A stretch of DNA of 9,770 nt from Bacteriovoracaceae bacterium (GTDB lineage Bacteria; Bdellovibrionota; UBA1018), in assembly GCA_947500275.1 (NCBI GenBank), contig CANMSW010000069.1, forward strand, positions 1-9,770, read 5' to 3'. Under the pieces are notes generated by a model. The model made no database searches. It worked only from the letters and a program-made list of their open reading frames with translations, and was not told where the DNA came from. Shown piece by piece: positions 1-7,074 of this stretch. The first letter of the stretch is position 1; each line of letters opens with the position of its first letter. A program made the position numbers and the translations under genes.

Positions 1-457
1 CCCGGAGGCGCGGAGCCAACCGGTCGAACGAACTGACGAAAGGCCAAGTGCACTCGAGCGAGCACGGGAGCCTCGGACGCGCTATCCTTAATCTCGTGCG
101 CTGAGATTGGGGATCTGAGACAACCCGCTTCTGCCGGGGAGGCGGGTAGGTCTTGGGCGTCTTGGAACTCTTCGGTCCAATCTGAAAAGAACTTGAGAGA
201 AAAGCGGAGCCGACGTTAATTTTCTATATTCATTTTAGATTTCGGGATCTTATGTCAGCACGCTTTCTGCTCTCTTGAGGTTGAAGCCTCCTTCAGTCGG
301 TGGCAGGCTTTTTAAGGGCTGACAGGCGGCCGATCCGTGCCGCGGAGTTCCGCGTTGACCTCTCGTGCTCCGCGATGCTAGCGGTTTTCGATCAAAATTT
401 CGTTTTTGATGGAATTTAGAAAGGCCCGCTGAATAGGGCCTGAGGAGCTTCCTTTTC
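1..457. other. Intergenic region upstream of the sphingolipid gene, with several small hairpins
   Basis: No convincing gene is visible. Two short plus-strand frames are open from the window edge, to stops at 89-91 and 102-104. Either could be the tail of an upstream gene, but neither has a recognisable motif. Three consecutive inverted repeats follow: AATCTC/GAGATT (90-95 and 103-108), AGAC-ACCCGC with GCGGGT-GTCT (118-153, small bulges), and TTGGA/TCCAA (162-166 and 176-180). None has a terminator-like T run. An AT-rich patch at 215-244, including TATATT at 225-230, is the most promoter-like stretch, but no well-spaced -35 box is seen. A further GC-rich hairpin lies near 342-356. Confidence 0.5.
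422..447 (+). promoter_or_regulatory. Leader hairpin directly before the Shine-Dalgarno of the SPT-like gene
   Basis: AGGCCC (422-427) and GGGCCT (436-441) form a perfect 6-bp inverted repeat with an 8-nt loop. The repeat ends at the base just before the Shine-Dalgarno GAGGAG (442-447), which sits 10 nt before the ATG at 458. The stem leaves the ribosome site free, so it may stabilise the mRNA or mark a leader structure. The pairing is seen directly; any function is inference. Confidence 0.35.
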
Positions 458-1765
458 ATGAGTTCAAATAACGACTTGTTTGCAAAATGTTTGAGTTTTG
501 AGGACGCCAAAAAAGTTCAGGCTGCCGGGGTTTACCCCTTCTTCCGGCCCATTGAGGCGACCTCGGGATCCTCCGTCGTCACTCACGGCAAGCGTCGGGT
601 CATGATTGGATCGAACAATTACCTTGGACTCACTCACCATCCTAAAGTCCAAGAGGCAGCAAAAAATGCCATCGATAAATATGGGACAGGCTGCACGGGT
701 TCACGGTTCCTGAACGGGAACTTGGCTCTTCACGAAGAGCTCGAACACCGCCTGGCGAAGTTTCTTGGAAAAGAGTCCTGCCTGGTTTTCGCGACCGGAT
801 TTCTCTCCAATCAAGGCGCCCTCTCATGCTTGATGGGCCGCAAGGACGCCATTTATTCTGACCGTGAAAATCATGCTTCGATTGTTGAAGGGACTCGGGT
901 TGCGATGAGCGATACCGTGAAGTTTCGTCACAACGATATGGAAGACCTAGAGCGGGTCCTCAAACTGACTCGTAATGATTATGAAGGCGCACTAATTGTG
1001 GCCGATGGTGTGTTTTCCATGTCGGGCGATATCCTCAATCTCCCGCGCGTGATCGAGCTTGGAAAACAATACAATTGCCGCGTTTATGTCGATGATGCTC
1101 ACGCGCTCGGTGTCTTGGGGCCTGCGGGTCAAGGTACCGAATGGCATTTCGGAATGCCGAATAGTGCTGATCTCGTCATGGGAACTTTCTCAAAATCTTT
1201 TGCTTCCATCGGTGGGTTGGTCGCAGGGGATGAAGACGTCATTCATTATATCAAGCACAAGGCACGTACGTTTATCTTCAGCGCTGCGATGCCGCCGGCT
1301 GCAGCAGCTACGGTGCTTGAGTGCTTAAATATTGTCGAGAGCGAGCCTGAGCATCACGCCCGGCTTTGGAAGAACGCTCGACGTATGCAAAAAGAGTTGG
1401 TCGGGATGGGGTTCAGTACCTTGAACAGCCAGACTCCGATCATCCCACTTCTGATCGGTGAGGATCTTGAAGCCTTCACGTTTGCTCAAAAGCTTTACGA
1501 AAATGGAGTATTTGCTACTCCAGTTGTGAAGCCGGCTGTGCCAGACGGTTGTGCTCTGATCCGCACAAGTTATATGGCCTCACACACGGATCAGGATCTC
1601 GATTATGTTCTCGAGGTTCTCCATCGCCTGGGTCGCGAGTTTGGCGTGATTGGCGCAGGAAGTCGCCAAGGGGAGCTGGCCGAGCTGGCGCGAGCCCACT
1701 TTGGTCAGAAAACCAGCGTCAAGAGCTCGGAGTCTTCACTCCATGCTTCACCTTCGGCGCATTGA
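458..1765 (+). CDS. spt: Alpha-oxoamine synthase, probable serine palmitoyltransferase
   Basis: PLP-dependent fold-type I enzyme of the alpha-oxoamine synthase family (SPT, BioF, Kbl, HemA). It would condense an amino acid, here most likely serine, with an acyl thioester such as palmitoyl-CoA, the first step of sphingolipid synthesis. Visible landmarks in the 435-residue product are the SNNYLGL entry motif (52-58), the glycine-rich GTGCTGSR segment (76-83), the cofactor-stacking His139 in DRENHAS, the DDAH motif with Asp212 and His215, and the Schiff-base Lys246 in GTFSKSF. The stretch ARTFIFSAAMPP (269-280) resembles SPT more than BioF or Kbl, whose lysine motifs usually read TLGK. The last 35 or so residues are a Ser-rich tail beyond the usual end. 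The ATG has GAGGAG 10 nt upstream. The next gene overlaps its end. Family assignment is firm; the SPT substrate is inferred, with a BioF- or Kbl-type activity as the alternative. Confidence 0.85.
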   Translation: MSSNNDLFAKCLSFEDAKKVQAAGVYPFFRPIEATSGSSVVTHGKRRVMIGSNNYLGLTHHPKVQEAAKNAIDKYGTGCTGSRFLNGNLALHEELEHRLAKFLGKESCLVFATGFLSNQGALSCLMGRKDAIYSDRENHASIVEGTRVAMSDTVKFRHNDMEDLERVLKLTRNDYEGALIVADGVFSMSGDILNLPRVIELGKQYNCRVYVDDAHALGVLGPAGQGTEWHFGMPNSADLVMGTFSKSFASIGGLVAGDEDVIHYIKHKARTFIFSAAMPPAAAATVLECLNIVESEPEHHARLWKNARRMQKELVGMGFSTLNSQTPIIPLLIGEDLEAFTFAQKLYENGVFATPVVKPAVPDGCALIRTSYMASHTDQDLDYVLEVLHRLGREFGVIGAGSRQGELAELARAHFGQKTSVKSSESSLHASPSAH

Positions 1766-2861
1766 TTCGTCCCACGGTTGGCGAGACTTTTTCTCGCTAA
1801 CCCAGCCGGGGCGGTCTCACTCCGTTTTGAATCGAATCAGGTCCGTGTTCGCTGAGTCCAGCGAAGCGGGCCTGTTCCGTTTTGAGGAGCATCCTTTTTA
1901 CCGTCATGGTCTTGCAGCCGCCTTTGTTGTTTACGACGGAGCGATCCCCGTCGCACGTGTTGCCGCCGCCATCGATCTCGACTTCATTCGCGAGCGTCGC
2001 GAAAGGGTCGGTTTTCTGGGGTTCCTGGCTTCCCGTGAAGGGACCGCCTTTGAGGCAGCCGAATTGCTCGTGAAGGCCGCGTCGGACTGGATGAGAAGCG
2101 AGGGCGTGAAGGCTGCACTTGGGCCTGTAGATTTGGATTTTTGGAGGAGCTCTCGTCTCGCGAAAGCGGATTCGTCGGACCGATATTGGACCGACGCGCT
2201 GACGCGGCTCGGGTGGGCGGTTGTGGATCGCGGTGCAGTTTTTAGATTTCAGCCTTCCGAGGCCAGTTGGCCCGCAGCCTTCGAGGCGCGTGCCGAGGTG
2301 GCGCGGCAGGCGACTCGGGTTCAATTGATCGAAAGTCAGAGTCACCGGGATCGCTCCGGACGGCTGTCGTCTTGGTTGAATCCAGGGGGATTAAGGGACA
2401 GCATTGAATCGGATCTCAGGCTGCGCGACTGGGTCTCTCGAAGCGATTTGGTGATCTCGGGAAAGGAAAGACGCGAGCCTTGGGAGCGCTTTCCGAGTGA
2501 GTCGGAGTGGCTGGCCTGGAGGCGTGAAGATCGGGGTACGGTCCACGACCTCAGGGTCGAAGTCCTAGGTTCACTGGCAGCTTGGGTTCATATTCGTGAG
2601 CAGTTGGGTTCGGCTGTCAGCCGGAACGCCAAGCCGGTCTACCGAGTGGTCAAGACCGAATGGGATCTCGCCTACCGTGACTTTGATCTCTTGCCTTGGA
2701 TTGTAATGGAGGTCTGTCGATGGGCGCAGACCCGTGGGGCTGGACTCCTCGAGTGGGATGTCCCGACCCTCAACTGCATTCTTGCTCGGGCGCTTACTGA
2801 CGCGTTCGACTCGCAATCGGGAGAGCCCACGGTCCTGCTAGGGACGGCCCTGCGCGGTTGA
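1743..2861 (+). CDS. GNAT-fold (YghO-like) protein, possible sphingoid-base N-acyltransferase
   Basis: 372 residues from the ATG at 1743. The frame is open from 1650, but this ATG has CGGAG about 10 nt upstream and gives only a 23-nt overlap with the SPT-like gene, typical of translational coupling. The N-terminal half matches the pattern of YghO-type GNAT-fold proteins as I remember it: HPFYRHG (50-56), a strand with a VARVAAAID core (70-78), RVGFLGFL (88-95), a helix ending in a WMRSEG turn (116-121), the LGPVDLDFW segment (126-134) and RYWTDALTRLGW (147-158). The C-terminal half is not recognised. Some bacterial ceramide synthases that acylate sphingoid bases are described as having an acyl-CoA N-acyltransferase fold, so a gene coupled to SPT could do that job. 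This function is inference from fold and neighbourhood; another acyltransferase role is possible. Confidence 0.65.
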   Translation: MLHLRRIDSSHGWRDFFSLTQPGRSHSVLNRIRSVFAESSEAGLFRFEEHPFYRHGLAAAFVVYDGAIPVARVAAAIDLDFIRERRERVGFLGFLASREGTAFEAAELLVKAASDWMRSEGVKAALGPVDLDFWRSSRLAKADSSDRYWTDALTRLGWAVVDRGAVFRFQPSEASWPAAFEARAEVARQATRVQLIESQSHRDRSGRLSSWLNPGGLRDSIESDLRLRDWVSRSDLVISGKERREPWERFPSESEWLAWRREDRGTVHDLRVEVLGSLAAWVHIREQLGSAVSRNAKPVYRVVKTEWDLAYRDFDLLPWIVMEVCRWAQTRGAGLLEWDVPTLNCILARALTDAFDSQSGEPTVLLGTALRG

Positions 2862-2940
2862 AAAAATTCCTTCAATCTTGCGCGCTGCGTGGGTCGTCAG
2901 CGATTGCCGCGGCGGGCCTCCCCAGATACGCTCACACTCC

Positions 2941-3756
2941 ATGGACGTTGAAAATAATCAGAGTGATCGGCCACAGGGAATTCGGGGGAACTCGCCCGCT
3001 GTTGCACCTCGTTCAACTCACGTTCGAATCTTGGGCATCGATCCGGGCTCACGCTTGTGCGGTTACGGTGTCGTCGATTGCGACCCCAGAATGAAGCGGA
3101 TTACTCACGTCACTCACGGAACCCTGCGGCTTTCGAATACCGGCGGCAAGGCAGTGATACCACTCGAACGCCGATTACTCTCAATCTACGAAGGGCTGAC
3201 TCGAGTCATTGAAGAATATCGGCCAACCATTTTGTCGGTGGAGCGGGTTTTCTTTGCGAAAAACGCAGTTTCCGCTTTGAAGCTCGGGCAGGCGCGCGGA
3301 GCAGTAATTCTATCGGGCGCTATTCATGGTCTAGAAATCGCTGAGTACAGCCCGAGTGAAGTGAAGTCCGCGATTGTAGGGCATGGTCAGGCGGACAAGT
3401 TTCAAGTCGCAAAAATGGTCGAAGTCCTTCTCGGACGACAGACCTTTGCGACTTCGGACGCATCAGATGGGTTAGCCTTAGCGATTTGTCACGCGCAGAT
3501 GGTTCAACTTCGAAGTTCGATGACACACGACTCGACGAACCACAGTGCTTTGGGGCCTATTCAGCGGTCGGCTTTAAGCGGCAGGCGGGGAGGTTCAATT
3601 GCCGCTGCCATCGGAATTTCCGTAGACGACGTGAGTGGGCGGAAGAGTTGGACGCGCAAGACGGCCGATCTTAAGCCACGGGATAAGGTTGATGAACTGA
3701 AAGTGAGTCGTCCGCGTGAACTTTCGAAGCGCGGTCGACCGCAGGAAAAGGAGTAG
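2941..3756 (+). CDS. ruvC: Crossover junction endodeoxyribonuclease RuvC (extended at both ends)
   Basis: Holliday-junction resolvase that nicks recombination intermediates together with RuvAB. With the ATG at 2941 the product has 271 residues. The RNase H-like core starts near residue 28. Its acidic catalytic set is complete: Asp34 in GIDPG, Glu101 in SVERVF, and Asp173 and Asp176 in TSDASDGLA. The YSPSEVKSAIVGHGQADKF segment (136-154) matches the family pattern. Usual RuvC length is about 160-190, so there are about 27 extra N-terminal residues and about 85 extra C-terminal residues. The tail is basic and looks disordered (many K, R, S, P). The start is uncertain: no good Shine-Dalgarno precedes 2941, and the frame also has a TTG at 2878. 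The stop lies 8 nt before ruvA, indicating an operon. Confidence 0.92.
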   Translation: MDVENNQSDRPQGIRGNSPAVAPRSTHVRILGIDPGSRLCGYGVVDCDPRMKRITHVTHGTLRLSNTGGKAVIPLERRLLSIYEGLTRVIEEYRPTILSVERVFFAKNAVSALKLGQARGAVILSGAIHGLEIAEYSPSEVKSAIVGHGQADKFQVAKMVEVLLGRQTFATSDASDGLALAICHAQMVQLRSSMTHDSTNHSALGPIQRSALSGRRGGSIAAAIGISVDDVSGRKSWTRKTADLKPRDKVDELKVSRPRELSKRGRPQEKE

Positions 3757-3764
3757 GCGGAATC

Positions 3765-4487
3765 ATGATTGGATATTTAAAGGGACGTATTCTTGATGTG
3801 TCACTCGACGGAAAGATTTTGCTTGGAGTGGGGGGAGATTCCCCATCGATTGGATATCAAGTTTTGGTCCCAGCGAGCCCCGCTTATGTGGGGTGCGTCG
3901 CAGGATCGGTTGTTGAACTCTATATCCATACACATGTACGCGAGGATGCCTTAGATCTTTTTGGATTCATGAGCCGCGAAGAAAAAGAACTTTTCCTGAC
4001 CCTCTTGGGTGTTAACGGAATTGGACCTAAGGCTGCACTGGGCTTGCTCACGAAAGTGTCCCCAGGAGAGCTGATTGAGGCGATTGTCCGGGAAGACACT
4101 GAGTCGTTGATCAAGGTTCCTGGGATCGGGAAAAAGACGGCGGAGCGAGTAATTGTGGAGTTGTCGGACTCACTGAGAAAGAAAGTGGAACAAGGAGCCT
4201 TTGCTGCCCTTGTATCGCGCGGTTCCCGAACAGGTGCTTCCATTCTAAATACCAAGTCCGAAGCCTCTAAGAAGGGGACCGCTCCTTCACCAGCTGGGAT
4301 TCCTTACGAGGCGCTCGAGGTTTTCGCCGATGCTAAGGATGCTTTGACTGGGCTTGGGTATCGTGAGGCGGAAATTCTTTCAGCGCTGCAAAAGGTCTTG
4401 GGCGCGGACGCTCTGGCTTCAGCAGGTGTACCGACTCCTGAATTGGCTATTCGCGGGGCGCTGCGGCAGTTGATGGTTCAGCGCTAA
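3765..4487 (+). CDS. ruvA: Holliday junction branch migration protein RuvA
   Basis: Forms the tetramer that holds the four-way junction open and recruits the RuvB motors. The 240-residue product begins with the classic MIGYLKGRI. It has the OB-fold domain with the acidic pin Glu60-Asp61 in VREDALDLFGF, then two helix-hairpin-helix motifs, LLGVNGIGPKAA (80-91) and LIKVPGIGKKTA (115-126). After a Ser/Ala/Lys-rich linker (about 145-180) comes the C-terminal RuvB-contacting domain (about 182-240). It is about 40 residues longer than E. coli RuvA, the excess being in the linker. The Shine-Dalgarno region (AAGGAG then GGCGGA) surrounds the ruvC stop, only 8 nt upstream, so translation of the two is likely coupled. 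Confidence 0.96.
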   Translation: MIGYLKGRILDVSLDGKILLGVGGDSPSIGYQVLVPASPAYVGCVAGSVVELYIHTHVREDALDLFGFMSREEKELFLTLLGVNGIGPKAALGLLTKVSPGELIEAIVREDTESLIKVPGIGKKTAERVIVELSDSLRKKVEQGAFAALVSRGSRTGASILNTKSEASKKGTAPSPAGIPYEALEVFADAKDALTGLGYREAEILSALQKVLGADALASAGVPTPELAIRGALRQLMVQR

Positions 4488-4528
4488 TTGAGGCACTTAG
4501 ATTTTATTCTGTGTGAGGGGTGAACGCG

Positions 4529-5671
4529 ATGGATGACCAAAACTGGGGTCCAATAAATGGAGAGAAGAAGGTCCGGCGCGAGCGCGATTTTCGCGATCGT
4601 CTCGGTTCTTCAGAACCCGAGGATATGGACGAGGGTGCATTCGTCGACGTAGCTCCTGTGGAAACGGGATCCGAGAAGTCGCTTCGGCCCCAAGTCTTGG
4701 ATGAATATATTGGTCAACGGAAAGCGAAGGAGAACCTTTCCCTCTTCATCGAGGCTGCACGCGCGCGCGGTGATGCGCTTGACCACGTATTGCTCGCAGG
4801 ACCTCCCGGCCTAGGAAAAACCACACTCGCCCATATCATCGCGTCCGAAATGGGTACCCGCATTCATAGTATCACTGGACCGAATATCGAGAAAAAGGGC
4901 GATTTGGCTGCAATTCTGACGAACTTACAGCCTGGCGATGTGCTGTTTATTGACGAAGTCCACAGGCTTCAGAAACAGATTGAAGAAGTTCTCTACAGTG
5001 CGATGGAGGACTATAAGCTCGATCTCATTATCGGAACTGGCCCGGCAGCTCGGACTCTGAGAATTGATCTCCCTAAGTTTACCTTGGTAGGCGCCACGAC
5101 GCGGACCGGACTTCTGACCGGACCTCTTCGTGATCGCTTCGGAGTTCCGTTGCGCCTTGATCTCTATCCGGTGGAAGAACTTCAGCTGATCGTTTTGAGA
5201 TCAGCGCGTCTTTTAAACGTTGAGATGGATGAGGCGGGTGCCGATGAAATAGCTCGGCGTGCACGGGGTACCCCTCGGATCGCGAACCGATTGTTGAAAC
5301 GCGTTCGGGATTACGCCCAAGTTCGTATGGATTCAGCGAAGGTTGATCGGACGGCCGCCCGTGAAGCCCTCCAACTGTTCGAAGTCGATGCCCGGGGTTT
5401 AGACCCAATGGACCGCAAGATTCTCAACACGATCATCGCTAAGTTTGATGGGGGTCCTGTTGGGGTAGAGACATTGTCCGCTGCCGTAGGCGAGGAGCGA
5501 GAGACGATCGAGGACGTTTACGAACCCTACCTGATTCAGGAAGGGTTTATTCAAAGAACCCCGCGGGGGCGGGTGGCAACGCGGCAAGCTCACGAACATT
5601 TGGGTTTCCTTTGGGATGATCGGAAAGCGTATCGGTTGAACCCCGAATCAGCCCCTCTGAATGTAACCTAG
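4529..5671 (+). CDS. ruvB: Holliday junction branch migration ATPase RuvB
   Basis: AAA+ motor that drives branch migration on RuvA-bound junctions. The start chosen is the ATG at 4529, with GAGGGG 8 nt upstream; an in-frame GTG at 4520 overlaps that Shine-Dalgarno and is less likely. The product is 380 residues. It has Walker A GPPGLGKT (91-98), Walker B LFIDEVH with Asp142 and Glu143, sensor 1 in GATTRTG (about 188-194), the PLRDRFG segment that carries the arginine finger, and a C-terminal winged-helix domain ending in RTPRGRVATRQAHEHLG. The first 50 or so residues are a charged, acidic and basic extension before the family start at SLRPQVLDEYIGQ; typical RuvB is about 330-350 residues. The gap from ruvA is 41 nt with no terminator, consistent with one ruvCAB transcript. 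Confidence 0.97.
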   Translation: MDDQNWGPINGEKKVRRERDFRDRLGSSEPEDMDEGAFVDVAPVETGSEKSLRPQVLDEYIGQRKAKENLSLFIEAARARGDALDHVLLAGPPGLGKTTLAHIIASEMGTRIHSITGPNIEKKGDLAAILTNLQPGDVLFIDEVHRLQKQIEEVLYSAMEDYKLDLIIGTGPAARTLRIDLPKFTLVGATTRTGLLTGPLRDRFGVPLRLDLYPVEELQLIVLRSARLLNVEMDEAGADEIARRARGTPRIANRLLKRVRDYAQVRMDSAKVDRTAAREALQLFEVDARGLDPMDRKILNTIIAKFDGGPVGVETLSAAVGEERETIEDVYEPYLIQEGFIQRTPRGRVATRQAHEHLGFLWDDRKAYRLNPESAPLNVT

Positions 5672-5967
5672 AACTATCGGTAGATGTGCTCAGCGGTGCA
5701 CACTCCGCAGCCTGAGCGTGTGTGGAATTGTGTACAGTGTGCAACTGCCCAGTCAGAGAAACACGTGTCCCCGCCCCCCGGGGGGGTTACTCGTCAGTGG
5801 CCGCGTAACAGCTTGAAATGAATCACACTATTCGTTTTGCTTTCTGATGGAGAGGCTTTGAGGCGACTGCAATTCGGTCGACATTTCGAAATGCAAAGTA
5901 GCGGCATAAGACTTGCTCTTCTCCTCTACCGAAGGTGTTGCGACTAGGGCTGAGGAGAGGCCCCATC
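5672..5967. other. ruvB-lpxC intergenic region with inverted repeats
   Basis: 296 nt without a gene. It contains the 8-bp inverted repeat TGCACACT (5697-5704) and AGTGTGCA (5736-5743), the palindrome ACACGTGT (5761-5768) and a C6/G7 run (5774-5786). None is followed by a U-tract, so no standard terminator for ruvB is visible. The 3' half should hold the lpxC promoter and leader. A TTGAAA at 5813-5818 is seen, but no -10 box lies at the right spacing, so no promoter is called. Confidence 0.4.
5918..5960 (+). promoter_or_regulatory. Possible RBS-occluding stem in the lpxC leader
   Basis: The pyrimidine tract CTTCTCCTC (5918-5926) can pair with the lpxC Shine-Dalgarno GAGGAGAGG (5952-5960). This gives nine consecutive pairs, one of them G-U, across a 25-nt loop. 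Formation would hide the ribosome site, which ends 7 nt before the ATG at 5968. The complementarity is seen in the sequence. Regulation of lpxC translation by it is inference, and pyrimidine tracts complementary to a Shine-Dalgarno also arise by chance. Confidence 0.35.
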
Positions 5968-6888
5968 ATGGCTTTTCAGAAGACACTGAAGGCTCCCGTA
6001 ATTGTCCGTGGAATAGGTTTACATTCAGGCGCTCCGGCGAATCTGACTCTTCACCCCGCTCGGGCGAATCAAGGGTTAAGGTTTGTTCGGACTGATATCG
6101 ACCCAGAATTCGAAGTGGCTGGGCACTATCAGAACGTCGTGAATACGCAGCTTGCGACCACGATCGGGCGTGGCAAGGTCACCGTGAGTACGGTTGAGCA
6201 CTTGCTGGCCGCGCTTGCGGGCTTAGGGATCGACAATGTGAGGGTCGAAGTCGATGGCCCAGAGATCCCAATCATGGACGGCAGCTGCGCCGCTTTCATC
6301 GATGCGATTCTCCAAGTCGGAATTCAGATTCAAAAGCAGCCGAAAGCGGTCGTTCGGATTCGTGAGCGTGTCGAAGTGCGCTCGAATGAGAAATGGGCCA
6401 TAGTCGAGCCGTCCAGCCGCCTGGAAGTACAAAGTGCTATTGAGTGGGATCACCCATCGATTGGTTATCAAGAATTTCAGTTTATCGAAGGCGTCACCGC
6501 GATTTCCGAGTTCTCGCGCGCTCGTACTTTTGGTTTCCTGAAGGACGTAGAGGCCCTGAAGCGAATGGGGCTCGCGCGAGGGGGATCTTTAGAGAATGCG
6601 GTAGTTCTAGATCACGCGCTCGTACTGAACCCAGAGGGACTCAGGTACCCCAACGAGTTTGCGCGCCATAAAGTTCTTGATGCTTTAGGTGACTTTAAGC
6701 TCGCAGGCGTTGCGATTGAAGGAAGTTTTAAACTTCACCGTTCAGGGCACGACCTCCATCGCCTGATTTTGGCCGAGATCTTCAGTAACCCTGATCATTA
6801 CGAAGTCCTGGATGGCGCGGCTGACGAGAATCAGCTCAGCCGACCAGAGGCGGTAGTCTTGGGCGATTTGATTTCCAGCATCGCTTGA
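5968..6888 (+). CDS. lpxC: UDP-3-O-acyl-N-acetylglucosamine deacetylase LpxC
   Basis: Zinc-dependent cytoplasmic deacetylase for the committed step of lipid A synthesis. The start is the ATG at 5968, with GAGGAGAGG 7 nt upstream; an in-frame earlier start at 5935 would add 11 residues and lacks a site. The 306-residue length is normal. Zinc ligands and catalytic residues are in place: Glu77-His78 in VEHLLAAL, His234, Lys235 and Asp238 in RHKVLDALGD, and His261 in HRSGHDLH. The N-terminal RGIGLHSG motif is also present. The gene is separated from ruvB by about 300 nt and followed by a likely terminator, so it is probably its own transcription unit. It shows that the organism makes lipid A. Confidence 0.97.
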   Translation: MAFQKTLKAPVIVRGIGLHSGAPANLTLHPARANQGLRFVRTDIDPEFEVAGHYQNVVNTQLATTIGRGKVTVSTVEHLLAALAGLGIDNVRVEVDGPEIPIMDGSCAAFIDAILQVGIQIQKQPKAVVRIRERVEVRSNEKWAIVEPSSRLEVQSAIEWDHPSIGYQEFQFIEGVTAISEFSRARTFGFLKDVEALKRMGLARGGSLENAVVLDHALVLNPEGLRYPNEFARHKVLDALGDFKLAGVAIEGSFKLHRSGHDLHRLILAEIFSNPDHYEVLDGAADENQLSRPEAVVLGDLISSIA

Positions 6889-6902
6889 TTCCTCTTCGAG
6901 GC

Positions 6903-6936
6903 GGGGGTGTCTTCCTCGATGCATCCCCTTGTTTTT
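6903..6936 (+). terminator. Probable Rho-independent terminator after lpxC
   Basis: GGGGGTG (6903-6909) pairs with CATCCCC (6922-6928), seven pairs including one G-U, with a 12-nt loop. The U-rich tail TTGTTTTT (6929-6936) follows at once. It lies 14 nt after the lpxC stop. The long loop and the wobble pair make it only moderately strong. Confidence 0.55.
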
Positions 6937-6976
6937 CGGAATATCCTCGTCTAGGTTTAGGTTTCTCGAAGAAGGT

Positions 6977-7054
6977 CGGGATGTGGCGCAGCCTGGCTAG
7001 CGCACTTGCATGGGGTGCAAGGGGTCGTGGGTTCAAATCCCGCCATCCCGACCA
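6977..7054 (+). tRNA. tRNA-Pro (anticodon GGG)
   Basis: A full cloverleaf can be drawn over 78 nt: acceptor CGGGATG/CATCCCG, D-stem GCGC/GCGC, anticodon stem CTTGC/GCAAG with loop ATGGGGT, variable region GGGTC, and T-stem GTGGG/CCCGC around TTCAAAT. The anticodon is GGG at 7012-7014, reading the proline codon CCC and, by wobble, CCU. Discriminator A and an encoded CCA (7052-7054) complete it, followed by six T. C1-G72 and the AGCCTGG D-loop match bacterial proline tRNAs. Its 3' end is repeated at 9121-9130, so it may be an integration target. Confidence 0.96.
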
Positions 7055-7056
7055 TT
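7047..7056 (+). repeat. Putative attL: tRNA-Pro 3' end repeat copy 1
   Basis: CCCGACCATT spans the end of the acceptor stem, the CCA and two T. The same ten bases recur at 9121-9130. Extending three bases upstream gives 12 of 13 identical (CAT versus CAA before the core). Confidence 0.45.
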
Positions 7057-7074
7057 TTTTCAAGGCTCTTTCCC

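Noticed and set aside
1..104. C-terminal end of an upstream plus-strand protein
   Set aside because: Two frames are open for about 30 codons but neither shows a motif, so no gene was called.
250..510. Minus-strand 86-codon frame before the SPT-like gene
   Set aside because: It runs antisense into the supported start of spt, has no recognisable motif, and its composition looks random.
1650..1742. Longer N-terminus for the GNAT-fold protein
   Set aside because: It would overlap spt by more than 110 nt and its codons there are simply the spt sequence read out of frame; the ATG at 1743 has a ribosome site.
6836..7063. Minus-strand frame reading SGWRDLNPRPLAPHASAL
   Set aside because: This is the well-known false protein produced by the antisense of a tRNA gene; it covers tRNA-Pro and the end of lpxC.
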